NCBI GenBank assembly: GCA_002408385.1
Contig: DHSB01000068.1
Span: forward strand, 27,981 to 36,989
Length of the DNA: 9,009 nt
Direction: 5' to 3'
Source of the DNA: Myxococcales bacterium UBA5297
GTDB lineage: Bacteria > Myxococcota > Myxococcia > Myxococcales > UBA5297
Shown: positions 1-5,919 of the stretch, piece after piece
Numbering within the stretch: position 1 is the first letter of the stretch
Layout: each line of letters begins with the position of its first letter
Made by a program: the position numbers and the translations under genes
Notes under the pieces: model-generated
Seen by the model: only the letters and a program-made list of their open reading frames with translations
The model's database searches: none
Told to the model about the DNA's origin: nothing

Positions 1-314
1 CCCTCGAGAGGTGTCGCGAAATCTTCCGCGGCGGATCACCGCGAAGCGGGGACCGCCGCCGTCCCGACGACTTGCGTGCGCGCATCAAGAAGAGGCGCTG
101 AAGCGAGACTTTGGAAGGATCTCTCGACCGATCTTCAGGCCAGCGGGCACCGTCGATGGGCGCCTTTGCCCGGCCTCGACTTCGGCCTCAACCTCTGGGC
201 GGGCGCCGAGCTCGCCGCCTGCGGGGCAGGGCAGGCCTTTGCCACAGCCGCTTCGGCAGGGGCCTCGCGCCACACCGGCGCTCTTGGAGGCCAAACGGAG
301 CGGGGCGGCGCTGA
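1..314. other. left-edge stretch without a supported gene
   Basis: No convincing gene is seen here. One plus-strand frame is open from base 1 to 492, but its second half is simply antisense to the moaD-like gene, and its first half has no recognisable motif, only an alanine/glycine-rich run. The stretch lies just downstream of the minus-strand moaD-like stop. A short inverted repeat, GCCTGC (217-222) with GCAGGC (231-236), is present but is not followed by a clear T tract on either strand. A fragment of a gene entering from the left edge cannot be excluded. Confidence 0.4.
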
Positions 315-560
315 TCAACCGCCGGAGAAAGGCGACAAGAGCGTGACGGTGTCGCCGTCTTTGATGGGCGCGTCCCAATCGACGAACTCATCGTTGATGG
401 CGGCCTTGGCGATGTTGGTGGTCAGGGGAAGAACGCCGCTGGCCTGGATCTCGTGCAACAGTGCCCGGGCGCTCTCAGCCGCGGTCTCGTAGGTTTCGGT
501 CTGCGTTCCGCGGCGCTCGCCGACGAGCGCAAAGTACCGAATCGTTACGGTCTTCTTCAT
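315..560 (-). CDS. moaD: MoaD-like small sulfur-carrier protein (molybdopterin synthase small subunit family)
   Basis: This 81-residue protein has the length and layout of MoaD, the ubiquitin-fold sulfur carrier of molybdopterin synthase. In that family the C-terminal glycine is adenylated and then thiocarboxylated, and it donates sulfur to precursor Z together with MoaE. Visible features are an N-terminal beta strand (TVTIRYFALVGER), a helix near residues 26-40, the AAIND-EFV segment near 53-60, the family's KDGDTVTLL strand at 68-75, and the terminal SPFSGG with Gly80-Gly81. No moaE, moeB or other molybdopterin gene is adjacent, so the partner must be elsewhere. ThiS or another beta-grasp sulfur carrier is an alternative, but the P-F-S-G-G ending fits MoaD best. 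There is no Shine-Dalgarno sequence before this ATG; a promoter sits directly against it, which suggests a leaderless transcript. Confidence 0.85.
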   Translation of the reverse strand: MKKTVTIRYFALVGERRGTQTETYETAAESARALLHEIQASGVLPLTTNIAKAAINDEFVDWDAPIKDGDTVTLLSPFSGG

Positions 561-567
561 GCCGGGG

Positions 568-597
568 GGAATAGGCCATGCCCGCGCACGCTGTCAA
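568..597 (-). promoter_or_regulatory. candidate sigma70-type promoter of the moaD-like gene, leaderless arrangement
   Basis: On the minus strand a perfect -35 hexamer TTGACA (597-592) is followed after 18 nt by TATTCC (573-568), and the ATG begins 7 nt after that. Transcription would start at or within a base of the start codon. The interval CCCCGGC has no ribosome binding site, which agrees with a leaderless mRNA. The -10 matches the consensus only in part (TAT), so the call rests mainly on the -35 and the geometry. Confidence 0.5.
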
Positions 598-944
598 GAA
601 CGGCGGGTTCCAACGGCCTTGGAAGGGAAAAGGGCGTGCAGTCCGCTCGCTTGGAGCGAGAAGCAAAGCGCCCGCTCGGCAGCGGGTTGTGGTTTGCAGG
701 CTGTGTAGGCAGACGCGGAGGCAGGCCCTGGCCTCGCTGAGCGCAGGACGCTGTTCATCCAAGGTCGGCACGAACGAGCCTGACCCGGGCCGTCGCTCGC
801 CAAGGGGGCGTTTGCGGGACTGGCTCTGGGCCATCGGCTCGTGGAGGCGGTTCTGAGGCCGACGCCGATTAGCTCTCCTCCTCGCCGAACACGGTGCTGG
901 ACACTCGCTACTACGAACGGAAGGGACTGCCGAAGCTGACTTGC

Positions 945-991
945 AAAAAAACCAACCAACCGAACCGCCGGATGCGGAGCCGCATTTCCGG
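945..991 (-). terminator. weak candidate terminator downstream of the beta-barrel gene
   Basis: Read on the minus strand, a hairpin (ATGCGG with CCGCAT, flanked by CCGG on both sides, 991-968) is followed about 16 nt later by a run of seven T (951-945). The gap between stem and T run is larger than in a canonical intrinsic terminator, and the loop is very short. It is the only T run downstream of the gene ending at 1173, which is why it is listed. Confidence 0.25.
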
Positions 992-1070
992 TCGTATGGC
1001 AGGGGAGTGACGGGGCGCCCCCGTCACCCCCAATGACGATCTATTCGGACCAATAGGGGCGGCGCCGCCC
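968..1070. repeat. cluster of four inverted repeats in an intergenic region
   Basis: Four inverted repeats lie within about 100 nt: ATGCGG/CCGCAT (972-985); GTGACGGGG with CCCCGTCAC around a 3-nt loop (1007-1027), extendable by GGGG/CCCC (1002-1005, 1028-1031) across a bulged A; CTATT/AATAG (1041-1045, 1052-1056); and the 14-bp perfect palindrome GGGCGGCGCCGCCC (1057-1070). No gene overlaps. It could be an RNA element, a REP-like repeat or a binding region; the sequence does not tell which. Confidence 0.5.
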
Positions 1071-1172
1071 GGCCACCTTGCAGATTGAAGACCGGGCGGG
1101 GCTGCGCTCAGCGCGAATTTTCTGGCTGGGCGCTCGAGCTTGGAGGCGGTTTCGCTCGTCTACGGCGGAGGT

Positions 1173-1745
1173 CTACAGCGCGCGGATCCCTATCCACACC
1201 ATCGGAAAGGCGAAAAACGGGCTTTCGCTCTCGATGCCCGGAGGCGGATTGCTGCTGTAGAGGCCTGTGCCGACCGCGAGTTGGGGCAGGACGTACAGGT
1301 CGAGCGTCTCATTGCGCAGCAAGTCAAACCTGTATCCGACGCGGAGCTCGCCCCAGATGTCGAAGGCCGCGTAGGTCTGATTGTCCTCGAACGAGAGGAC
1401 GCGATCGTAGGCGGGCCACAGCTCGAGCTCCGCGTGGAGCCCGCGCCAGAAGAAATGCCGGTAGCCAAGCAGCACGCTATGCGCGTTGGCGCGGCCAAGG
1501 TCCCCGAGGTTGTTGTTCATATAGGCGTAGCCCGTAGTGAGCTCGCCTTGGCTCCACAGCGCGTAGGTCAGGTGCAGGACCCAAATCCTGATGAGCGGTG
1601 AGAGCGGCGTCACTTCGAGCCCAAGCCGGTGGCTCGAGTCGTGAGGCCATCTGGCAGAAGCGCGGCCTTCGTCCGCTCGTGCTGTGCCTGAGAGCAGAAA
1701 GAGAAGTAGCGACAGACAGACCAGGTGCCTGCTTGGTTGACGCAT
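1173..1745 (-). CDS. small predicted outer-membrane beta-barrel protein
   Basis: This 190-residue protein starts with a classical Sec signal peptide: basic N-terminus, hydrophobic core LVCLSLLLFLLSG, and a signal peptidase I site after Ala22-Arg-Ala24. The mature part of about 166 residues is made of alternating hydrophobic/polar stretches rich in Tyr, Trp and Leu, for example LTTGYAYMNNN, HSVLLGYRHFFW, LHAELELWPAYDRV, IWGELRVGYRFDLL and LDLYVLPQLAVGTGLY, with turns between them. This is the pattern of an 8- to 10-strand transmembrane beta-barrel. No specific family is recognised, and the last residue is Leu rather than the usual aromatic. A weak GGAG lies 10 nt before the ATG. It stands alone between two MoaD-like genes on the same strand, with no sign of an operon. 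A periplasmic beta-sandwich protein is the main alternative. Confidence 0.7.
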   Translation of the reverse strand: MRQPSRHLVCLSLLLFLLSGTARADEGRASARWPHDSSHRLGLEVTPLSPLIRIWVLHLTYALWSQGELTTGYAYMNNNLGDLGRANAHSVLLGYRHFFWRGLHAELELWPAYDRVLSFEDNQTYAAFDIWGELRVGYRFDLLRNETLDLYVLPQLAVGTGLYSSNPPPGIESESPFFAFPMVWIGIRAL

Positions 1746-1973
1746 CGGAAATCAGCTCCAAACCCGTGGCCGGTGTGTCTTGCCATGCCGCAGGCCTCCA
1801 GCCTCCCCGCGGAAAGGAGCTTACGCCCGGCCAGATCGCGTAAGCAGGCTCGAAGGCAGTTTTCAGGCAGCCGAGTCGGTCGATCGGAAAGAAGCACGCT
1901 GGGCGGTCGAGACAGTCACAGCACGCGCTCGTCCAAGACCGGTCCGGCACCAAGGGGGTTCACAGACTGGCAC

Positions 1974-2209
1974 CTACCCGCCCGACCTCGACATCGCCAG
2001 CTCGACCTCGTCCCATCCTTCAGCGCACAGCCGAGCTTTTCCACCGACCCGTTCACCGCGCAGTGGAAGAAGCGCAGGTGGCTCTGGTGGTAGCCGGCCT
2101 TGAGCAGCAGGTCCTGCAGGCAGGCGTCGTTCTGCAGCTCCATCTGGAATTTGTCCTTGCCCATCGGTTTGTTGAGGGCACCGAGGATCTTCACGCGCAC
2201 GTTGAACAT
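1974..2209 (-). pseudogene. MoaD/ThiS-like ubiquitin-fold protein, frame broken before the Gly-Gly tail
   Basis: The ATG at 2209 is preceded by AGGAGG with a 4-nt gap and opens MFNVRVKILGAL, a typical first strand of MoaD/ThiS proteins. Residues 51-66 end in the family segment LKDG. There the current frame turns into an unrelated basic tail (TRSSWRCRGRAGR) and runs to 1916, giving 97 residues. Moving one base back at 2014-2012 instead reads DEVELAMSRSGG followed at once by a TAG at 1976-1974, a 78-residue protein with the expected length, strand and C-terminal Gly-Gly. One base therefore appears to be missing, most simply one G of a former GGGG run. This may be a real inactivating deletion, a sequencing or assembly error, or, less likely, recoding, as no canonical -1 slippery heptamer is present. 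If repaired, the product would be a sulfur carrier or protein modifier. No MoaE-, ThiF- or MoeB-like partner is nearby. Confidence 0.75.
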
Positions 2210-2213
2210 GTTG

Positions 2214-2219
2214 CCTCCT
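2214..2219 (-). promoter_or_regulatory. ribosome binding site fixing the start of the second MoaD-like gene
   Basis: AGGAGG lies 4 nt before the ATG at 2209. The frame is open upstream to an ATG at 2422, but that extension of 71 residues has no family similarity and no ribosome binding site, so the internal start is preferred. Confidence 0.7.
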
Positions 2220-2658
2220 CGCCAGGGGTCCGAGCGGGTCGGCGCAGCTTCAAATAGTCGCGCGCAGAATAGCAGGGACCAAGCCGGCTGTTGTGTCCTC
2301 GTCTGAGCGCTCCGCCGGCAACCGAATGGCTTGACCAGGGCGTTTCGGCCGTTATCATTGCTGGCACATACGAACGATATTTCGGGAATTCCCCTGCCGT
2401 TCTCGTGATGGGTGGCATGCATTCGAACCTAAAGTCCATTCCGGGGAATTCGTTCTAGCGAACCGTGAGCAAGCCCTCGCTTCGGCGAGAAGGACGCCTT
2501 AGGCCGCTAGCGGATTCCCCACCTGTTTCCGACAGGTTCAATGGACGCCTTCCACACGGCTCGGCGGGGGATTTTTTTCTCTTGCTCGGGCGCTCGAGCT
2601 CCTCCCGGCGGCGGCCCTTCGCGGGAAGATCGCCCCCGTCTTCCGGGCCGCGCCCACC
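2220..2658. other. intergenic stretch with several short palindromes, no gene
   Basis: No supported gene. The content is short symmetric elements: GGGAATTCCC (2384-2393), which shares a 9-nt inverted copy GGGGAATTC at 2443-2451; a UUCG-tetraloop hairpin CTCGC-TTCG-GCGAG (2476-2489); AAGG-ACG-CCTT (2490-2500); the perfect 10-bp palindrome CCGCTAGCGG (2504-2513); and a T7 run (plus strand) near 2571-2577. A TATTCT on the minus strand (2271-2266) could be a -10 for the MoaD-like gene, but no -35 is seen at the right distance. Confidence 0.4.
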
Positions 2659-3402
2659 CTACGGATAGACCAGGAAGGTCTCCGAAAAGCGCTCGGCGTC
2701 CGGACCACTCAGGCAGGCGAGCGCGCGGGCGACCTCTTCGACGGTCATTCGCCCGCTCGGCACGACGCCCGCCTCGTCCTCGGAGGGGAAGCTGTAAGCC
2801 ATCCGGCGCATCAGCGGCTCGAGCCCTTTGAGGTCGGGCTTGCCGCGCAGCGGCGGCAGCGACGGGCCATAGCGGTCGGGCCCTGGCACCTTTCCCCGGT
2901 CGGCGACCACCTCGATGCCGTCCGAGCGCATCACCACCCGGACCTTGCCGACCGGCTCGGGGGCGTCGAGCCAGGCGGCAAATTGCCCGCCGCTGAAGGG
3001 GCGAAACGGCAGGCAGCGCACCGAGGCTGAGTCGCCGACCAACAGGCACGCTTGGGCCTTGGGCTCGAGCGCGAGCGCGAGGGCGGCGAGCGGCTCCGAG
3101 AGGTCGGCCATGAGCAGCGAGCCCTCGAGCTCGAGCCCGAGCTGCTTGCCGCGCAGCGCAGCGAGCCCCTCGGCGCACTCGGGCGCTTCGGCGCCGCAGG
3201 CTCGGCCATCCGGCAGCAGCAGCTTGCGAGCGCGCACGCGCAGGATCTCGCCGCTGAAGCCGGCCTCGCCGTAGCCGTCGGGCACCCGCGGCACGTGCGG
3301 CGGAGCGGCGGTGAGCTGCGGCGCGGAACACCTCGGGCAGCCGACCGCGGTCAGCGCGACGACCAGGGCAAGCGTCAGGCTGGACTCTCGAAGATGCGCC
3401 AC
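2659..3402 (-). CDS. predicted lipoprotein, C-terminal half tentatively ExbD-like
   Basis: The start is set at a GTG (3402) with AGGAG 5 nt upstream; an upstream ATG at 3651 would run into the divergent kinase gene. The 247-residue product begins MAHLRESSLTLALVVALTAVGC, a signal sequence with a lipobox-like A-V-G-C (Cys22), so it is probably lipidated and anchored in the envelope. Residues about 41-160 (FSGEILRVRARKLLLPDG onward) are of unknown fold and contain several Cys. Residues about 160-247 run VGKVRVVMRSDGIEVVADRG, a proline-rich link, LKGLEPLMRRMAYSFPSEDEAGVV, then MTVEEVARALACL. This resembles the strand-dG-strand, helix, strand, helix order of the periplasmic domain of ExbD/TolR proteins, but without their usual N-terminal membrane helix. 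The ExbD likeness is by eye only. It is divergent from the kinase gene across 118 bp, so the two may share regulation. Confidence 0.7.
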   Translation of the reverse strand: MAHLRESSLTLALVVALTAVGCPRCSAPQLTAAPPHVPRVPDGYGEAGFSGEILRVRARKLLLPDGRACGAEAPECAEGLAALRGKQLGLELEGSLLMADLSEPLAALALALEPKAQACLLVGDSASVRCLPFRPFSGGQFAAWLDAPEPVGKVRVVMRSDGIEVVADRGKVPGPDRYGPSLPPLRGKPDLKGLEPLMRRMAYSFPSEDEAGVVPSGRMTVEEVARALACLSGPDAERFSETFLVYP

Positions 3403-3407
3403 CAGGG

Positions 3408-3412
3408 CTCCT
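3408..3412 (-). promoter_or_regulatory. ribosome binding site fixing the GTG start of the lipoprotein
   Basis: AGGAG is followed by CCCTG and the GTG at 3402. It selects the start that places the signal peptide at the N-terminus, in preference to the far upstream ATG. Confidence 0.65.
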
Positions 3413-3441
3413 GCTCGCGTCGCGGGCGCGCGCGAGGGGCG

Positions 3442-3447
3442 ATTGTA
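3442..3447 (-). promoter_or_regulatory. candidate -10 element for the divergent lipoprotein gene
   Basis: TACAAT on the minus strand matches five of six bases of TATAAT and would start transcription about 33 nt before the GTG, leaving room for the ribosome binding site. No good -35 is seen 16-18 nt upstream. Confidence 0.35.
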
Positions 3448-3480
3448 ACCTGCCCGACGCCTTTTGATGCCTGAGGGCTG

Positions 3481-3489
3481 TGCTAGGCT
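3481..3489 (+). promoter_or_regulatory. candidate extended -10 promoter of the kinase gene
   Basis: TGCTAGGCT fits the extended -10 form TG-n-TAnnnT and predicts a start near 3496, about 25 nt before the kinase ATG. A TTGATG at 3464-3469 is too close (14 nt) for a standard -35. This element and the opposing TACAAT share the same 118-bp spacer. Confidence 0.35.
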
Positions 3490-3507
3490 CAACGACTTTC
3501 GCGAAGC

Positions 3508-3513
3508 AAGGTG
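3508..3513 (+). promoter_or_regulatory. ribosome binding site of the kinase gene
   Basis: AAGGTG lies 7 nt before the ATG at 3521 and supports that start. The next residues reach the kinase glycine loop after only about 18 amino acids, as is usual for this family. Confidence 0.6.
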
Positions 3514-3520
3514 AGCGCCA

Positions 3521-5704
3521 ATGCCCGGCTCGTCGGGGCACCCATTCGGCAAGTACGTGCTCCTCGACCGCATCGCCGCGGGCGGGATGGCGGAAATCTT
3601 CCGCGCCAAGTACTTGGCCGCCGCGGGGGTGACCAAGTCGGTGGTGATCAAGCGGATCCTGCCGCACTACGCGGGCAACCGAGCCTTCGTCTCCATGTTT
3701 ATCAACGAGGCGAAGATCGCCTGCGGCCTCTCGCACGGCAACATTGCCCAGGTCTTCGACTTCGGCGAGATCGACGGCGAGTACTACCTGGCGATGGAGC
3801 ACGTCTACGGGCAGCCGCTCTCGCGCATCGCGCGCCGGGCCCACGAGCTCGGCGTCAGCGTGCCGACGCCGTTCGCGCTCTTCGCCATTGCCGAGGTCTG
3901 CAACGGCCTGCACTACGCGCACACGCGCTGCGACGACGCCGGCCGTCCCTTGGGCATCGTCCACCGCGACGTCTCGCCCCAGAATCTGCTGGTCGGGTAC
4001 GAGGGCGAGGTGAAGCTGGTCGACTTCGGCATCGCGAAGATGCGCTCGGCAGGCGGCGAGGGGCACACCGAGCACGGCGCGCTCAAGGGCAAGTTCGTCT
4101 ACTTCTCGCCCGAGCAGGCCCGCGCCAAACCTCTCGACGGGCGCTCGGACATCTTCGCCACCGGCATCGTGCTCTACGAGCTGCTGACCGGACGGCGTCC
4201 GTTCGAGGGCAAGATGATGGAGGTGCTCGGGCGCATCGTGAAGGGCGAGCTGGTGCCGCCCTCGGTGCTCGTGCCCGAGCTGCCGCGCGAGCTCGAAGAG
4301 ACCGTGATGCGCGCCTTGGCGACCCGCCCCGAGGACAGGTTCCAGAACGCGCTCGAGATGCACGACGCGCTGCACACCTACCTGCACCAGACCGAGCCGG
4401 GCTTCACCTCCGGCGCCGTCGGCTGCTTCGTGCGCTACCTCTTTCGCGCCGAGCTCGAGGCCGAGGGCGCGCGTCCCGAGGTTCCCGCCGAGTTCGAGGA
4501 GCAGCTCGAGCGCTGGAAGCGGCCGACAAGGCCCGGCTCGCTGCGAGTACCGACCTGGCAAGAGGCCCGCCCGCGGCGCATCACCACGGTGGAGACCGAG
4601 GTCGTCCCGCGCAGGCTGCTGTCCGGCTGGCGCAAGGTCGCGGCGGGCGCGGCGGCGTTGTTCGTGGCCGGGGTCGCGCTCGCCTTCCTCTTTCTGCCCG
4701 CGGGCGGCCGCACCTTCGCGCTCACCGTCACCTCGCGCCCGCCCGGCGCCACGGTCTTGCTCGACGGCGAGGAGCGCGGCGGGGAGACCCCGGCGCGCCT
4801 CGAGGGGCTCGACGCGACGGTCGCCCACCGGGTCGAGCTGAGGCTCGAGGGCCGGCGCCCCTTTCGCACCGAGGTGCCTCCGCAGAGTGGCGAGGAGCTT
4901 GCGCTCGAGGCTGCGCTCGACGATCTGCTGGTGCCCGGGACCGCGCCGCTCCCCTCGGGCGTCGACCTGCGCGATCCGGTCGAGGACCGCTTGCCGCCCG
5001 GCCCGATCGCCGAGCTCCCGGAGTCGCGCCTGCAGCTTGTCGCCCGCGAGCACGCGGTCAGCATCCCCGCTTCTCCCGCCTCGCGCATGCGGCTCGACCC
5101 GGCGAAGACCTACCGGCTGAGCGTCGAAGGGGTCGCCTCGCTGGAGGGCGCGGGGCGCGAGCAGCGGCTGCTGAGCAGCGTCTTCTACTTCGGCGAGCGC
5201 GTCACCGGCGCGCGTACCGAGGGCAGCTTCGGCCAGATCCGCAGCGACGCGCCGGTCGAGGTGAGCGGGCTCCGGGCGCTCTACGGCTTCATCCTCGACG
5301 ACTCGCCCGGGGACAACAGCGGCGCGCTCAAGATTGGCGTCGCCGAGAGGCGCTCGCGCAGCGGCGAGGTGCTCCTCGTCGACCCGGCGCGCAACTTCAT
5401 CGCCCGCACCTCGCGCTTGGCCCGCTTCTCGGGGCTCGAGCCTTCGGTCACCTACTCGGTCGAGCTCACGGGAACGGTCGATCTGGGCGCGGGCGGAGGT
5501 CCCGCGGCGCGGCTGCTATACTTCGTCGAGGCCGGCGACGATCCGCGCCTGCCGCGCGGCGGCCAAGGGGTGCTCGACGCGGGCGTGCCGCTGCGGGTCT
5601 CGGGCGCGCGGTCGCTGTGGCTGCTCTTGCCGGACGACGACCCGCTCGACAACTCGGGCGAGCTGAGCGTGTCGATCTCGGCGCAGAGGACCGCGGGGCG
5701 CTGA
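3521..5704 (+). CDS. transmembrane Ser/Thr protein kinase with PEGA domain and duplicated lectin-like ectodomain
   Basis: This 727-residue Hanks-type kinase phosphorylates Ser/Thr on protein targets and is built like a receptor. Cytoplasmic kinase domain, about residues 10-290: glycine loop AAGGMAEIF (19-27), ATP-binding Lys44 in VVIK, helix-C Glu63, HRD (148-150) with Asn155, DFG (168-170), SPE (196-198) and the later Asp210. The usual HRDxKPxxN lysine is Ser152 (HRDVSPQN), a variant I recall as common in myxobacterial kinases. A single membrane helix follows a basic stretch (about 373-392). Outside lie a PEGA domain (about 398-463, SRPPGATVLLDGEERGG) and two related beta-rich domains (503-608 and 616-720) ending in DDSPGDNSG and DDDPLDNSG. 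All catalytic residues are present, so it is probably active. It is divergent from a lipoprotein gene and convergent with another. Ligand and targets are unknown. Confidence 0.93.
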   Translation: MPGSSGHPFGKYVLLDRIAAGGMAEIFRAKYLAAAGVTKSVVIKRILPHYAGNRAFVSMFINEAKIACGLSHGNIAQVFDFGEIDGEYYLAMEHVYGQPLSRIARRAHELGVSVPTPFALFAIAEVCNGLHYAHTRCDDAGRPLGIVHRDVSPQNLLVGYEGEVKLVDFGIAKMRSAGGEGHTEHGALKGKFVYFSPEQARAKPLDGRSDIFATGIVLYELLTGRRPFEGKMMEVLGRIVKGELVPPSVLVPELPRELEETVMRALATRPEDRFQNALEMHDALHTYLHQTEPGFTSGAVGCFVRYLFRAELEAEGARPEVPAEFEEQLERWKRPTRPGSLRVPTWQEARPRRITTVETEVVPRRLLSGWRKVAAGAAALFVAGVALAFLFLPAGGRTFALTVTSRPPGATVLLDGEERGGETPARLEGLDATVAHRVELRLEGRRPFRTEVPPQSGEELALEAALDDLLVPGTAPLPSGVDLRDPVEDRLPPGPIAELPESRLQLVAREHAVSIPASPASRMRLDPAKTYRLSVEGVASLEGAGREQRLLSSVFYFGERVTGARTEGSFGQIRSDAPVEVSGLRALYGFILDDSPGDNSGALKIGVAERRSRSGEVLLVDPARNFIARTSRLARFSGLEPSVTYSVELTGTVDLGAGGGPAARLLYFVEAGDDPRLPRGGQGVLDAGVPLRVSGARSLWLLLPDDDPLDNSGELSVSISAQRTAGR
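5027..5680 (+). repeat. tandem duplicated ectodomain in the kinase
   Basis: Two protein-level copies, residues 503-608 and 616-720, align from end to end: an LxLV / VLLV strand, a TYRLSVEG / TYSVELTG strand, LLSSVFYF / ARLLYFVE, a VEVSGLRALYGFIL / LRVSGARSLWLLL strand pair, then DDSPGDNSGALKIGV / DDDPLDNSGELSVSI. The identical end motif and equal spacing indicate an internal duplication. The end resembles the calcium- and sugar-binding end of the Pseudomonas LecA (PA-IL) lectin (NDVPGTYGNNSGSFSVNI). That likeness is from memory, not a search. Confidence 0.7.
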
Positions 5705-5919
5705 CGAGCGGCGTCGAGAAATCCTTCTCGGCCTCGTCTCCCGACTCGCGCACGCAAGAGGCCGCCGCGACGGCGGCGCCCCCTGCCTGGCGACACGCCG
5801 CCAGCGATGAACGCTTGGAAAATGCAGCCGCCGAGCTCGTGCTCGATTCCCGGCCGGGCGCGTTGCGATGCGCCCCCTACCAACCAGCGTCCGGTCAAGC
5901 TGGCCCCCGTGCGAAGCCG
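5705..5919. other. convergent intergenic region with two hairpins, possible bidirectional terminator
   Basis: The kinase stop and the lipoprotein stop face each other here. Two inverted repeats are visible: GCCGCCG-CGA-CGGCGGC (5761-5777) and CTGGCG/CGCCAG (5787-5792 with 5799-5804, 6-nt loop). Neither is followed by a T run on either strand, so intrinsic termination is uncertain. No gene is supported. Confidence 0.35.

Larger units (their letters stand above)
598..1172. other. long non-coding stretch with scattered hairpins
   Basis: No ORF here has a recognisable domain or a ribosome binding site. The stretch contains a short hairpin CCCGCT/AGCGGG (671-676 with 681-686, 4-nt loop) followed by a G/T-rich run, an A7 run at 945-951 leading into CCAA repeats, and the inverted-repeat cluster annotated separately at 968-1070. 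A plus-strand segment (897-929) translates as LDTRYYERKGL, which resembles the MerR wing signature, but it is isolated and has a stop close by on both sides. Confidence 0.5.

Noticed and set aside
897..929. Plus-strand LDTRYYERKGL, similar to the MerR-family DNA-binding signature
   Set aside because: The frame is short, has a stop about 30 bases upstream and shows no helix-turn-helix or downstream helix; a chance match or a very decayed remnant cannot be told apart.
2004..2020. Programmed -1 ribosomal frameshift in the MoaD-like gene
   Set aside because: No X-XXY-YYZ slippery heptamer is present at the shift point (GAT GGG ACG), and no obvious internal ribosome binding site lies just upstream; a missing G is simpler.
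2507..5053. Long minus-strand open frame of 848 codons across the kinase region
   Set aside because: It is antisense to the clear kinase gene, Arg/Ala/Gly-rich as expected from the reverse complement of high-GC codons, and has no domains.
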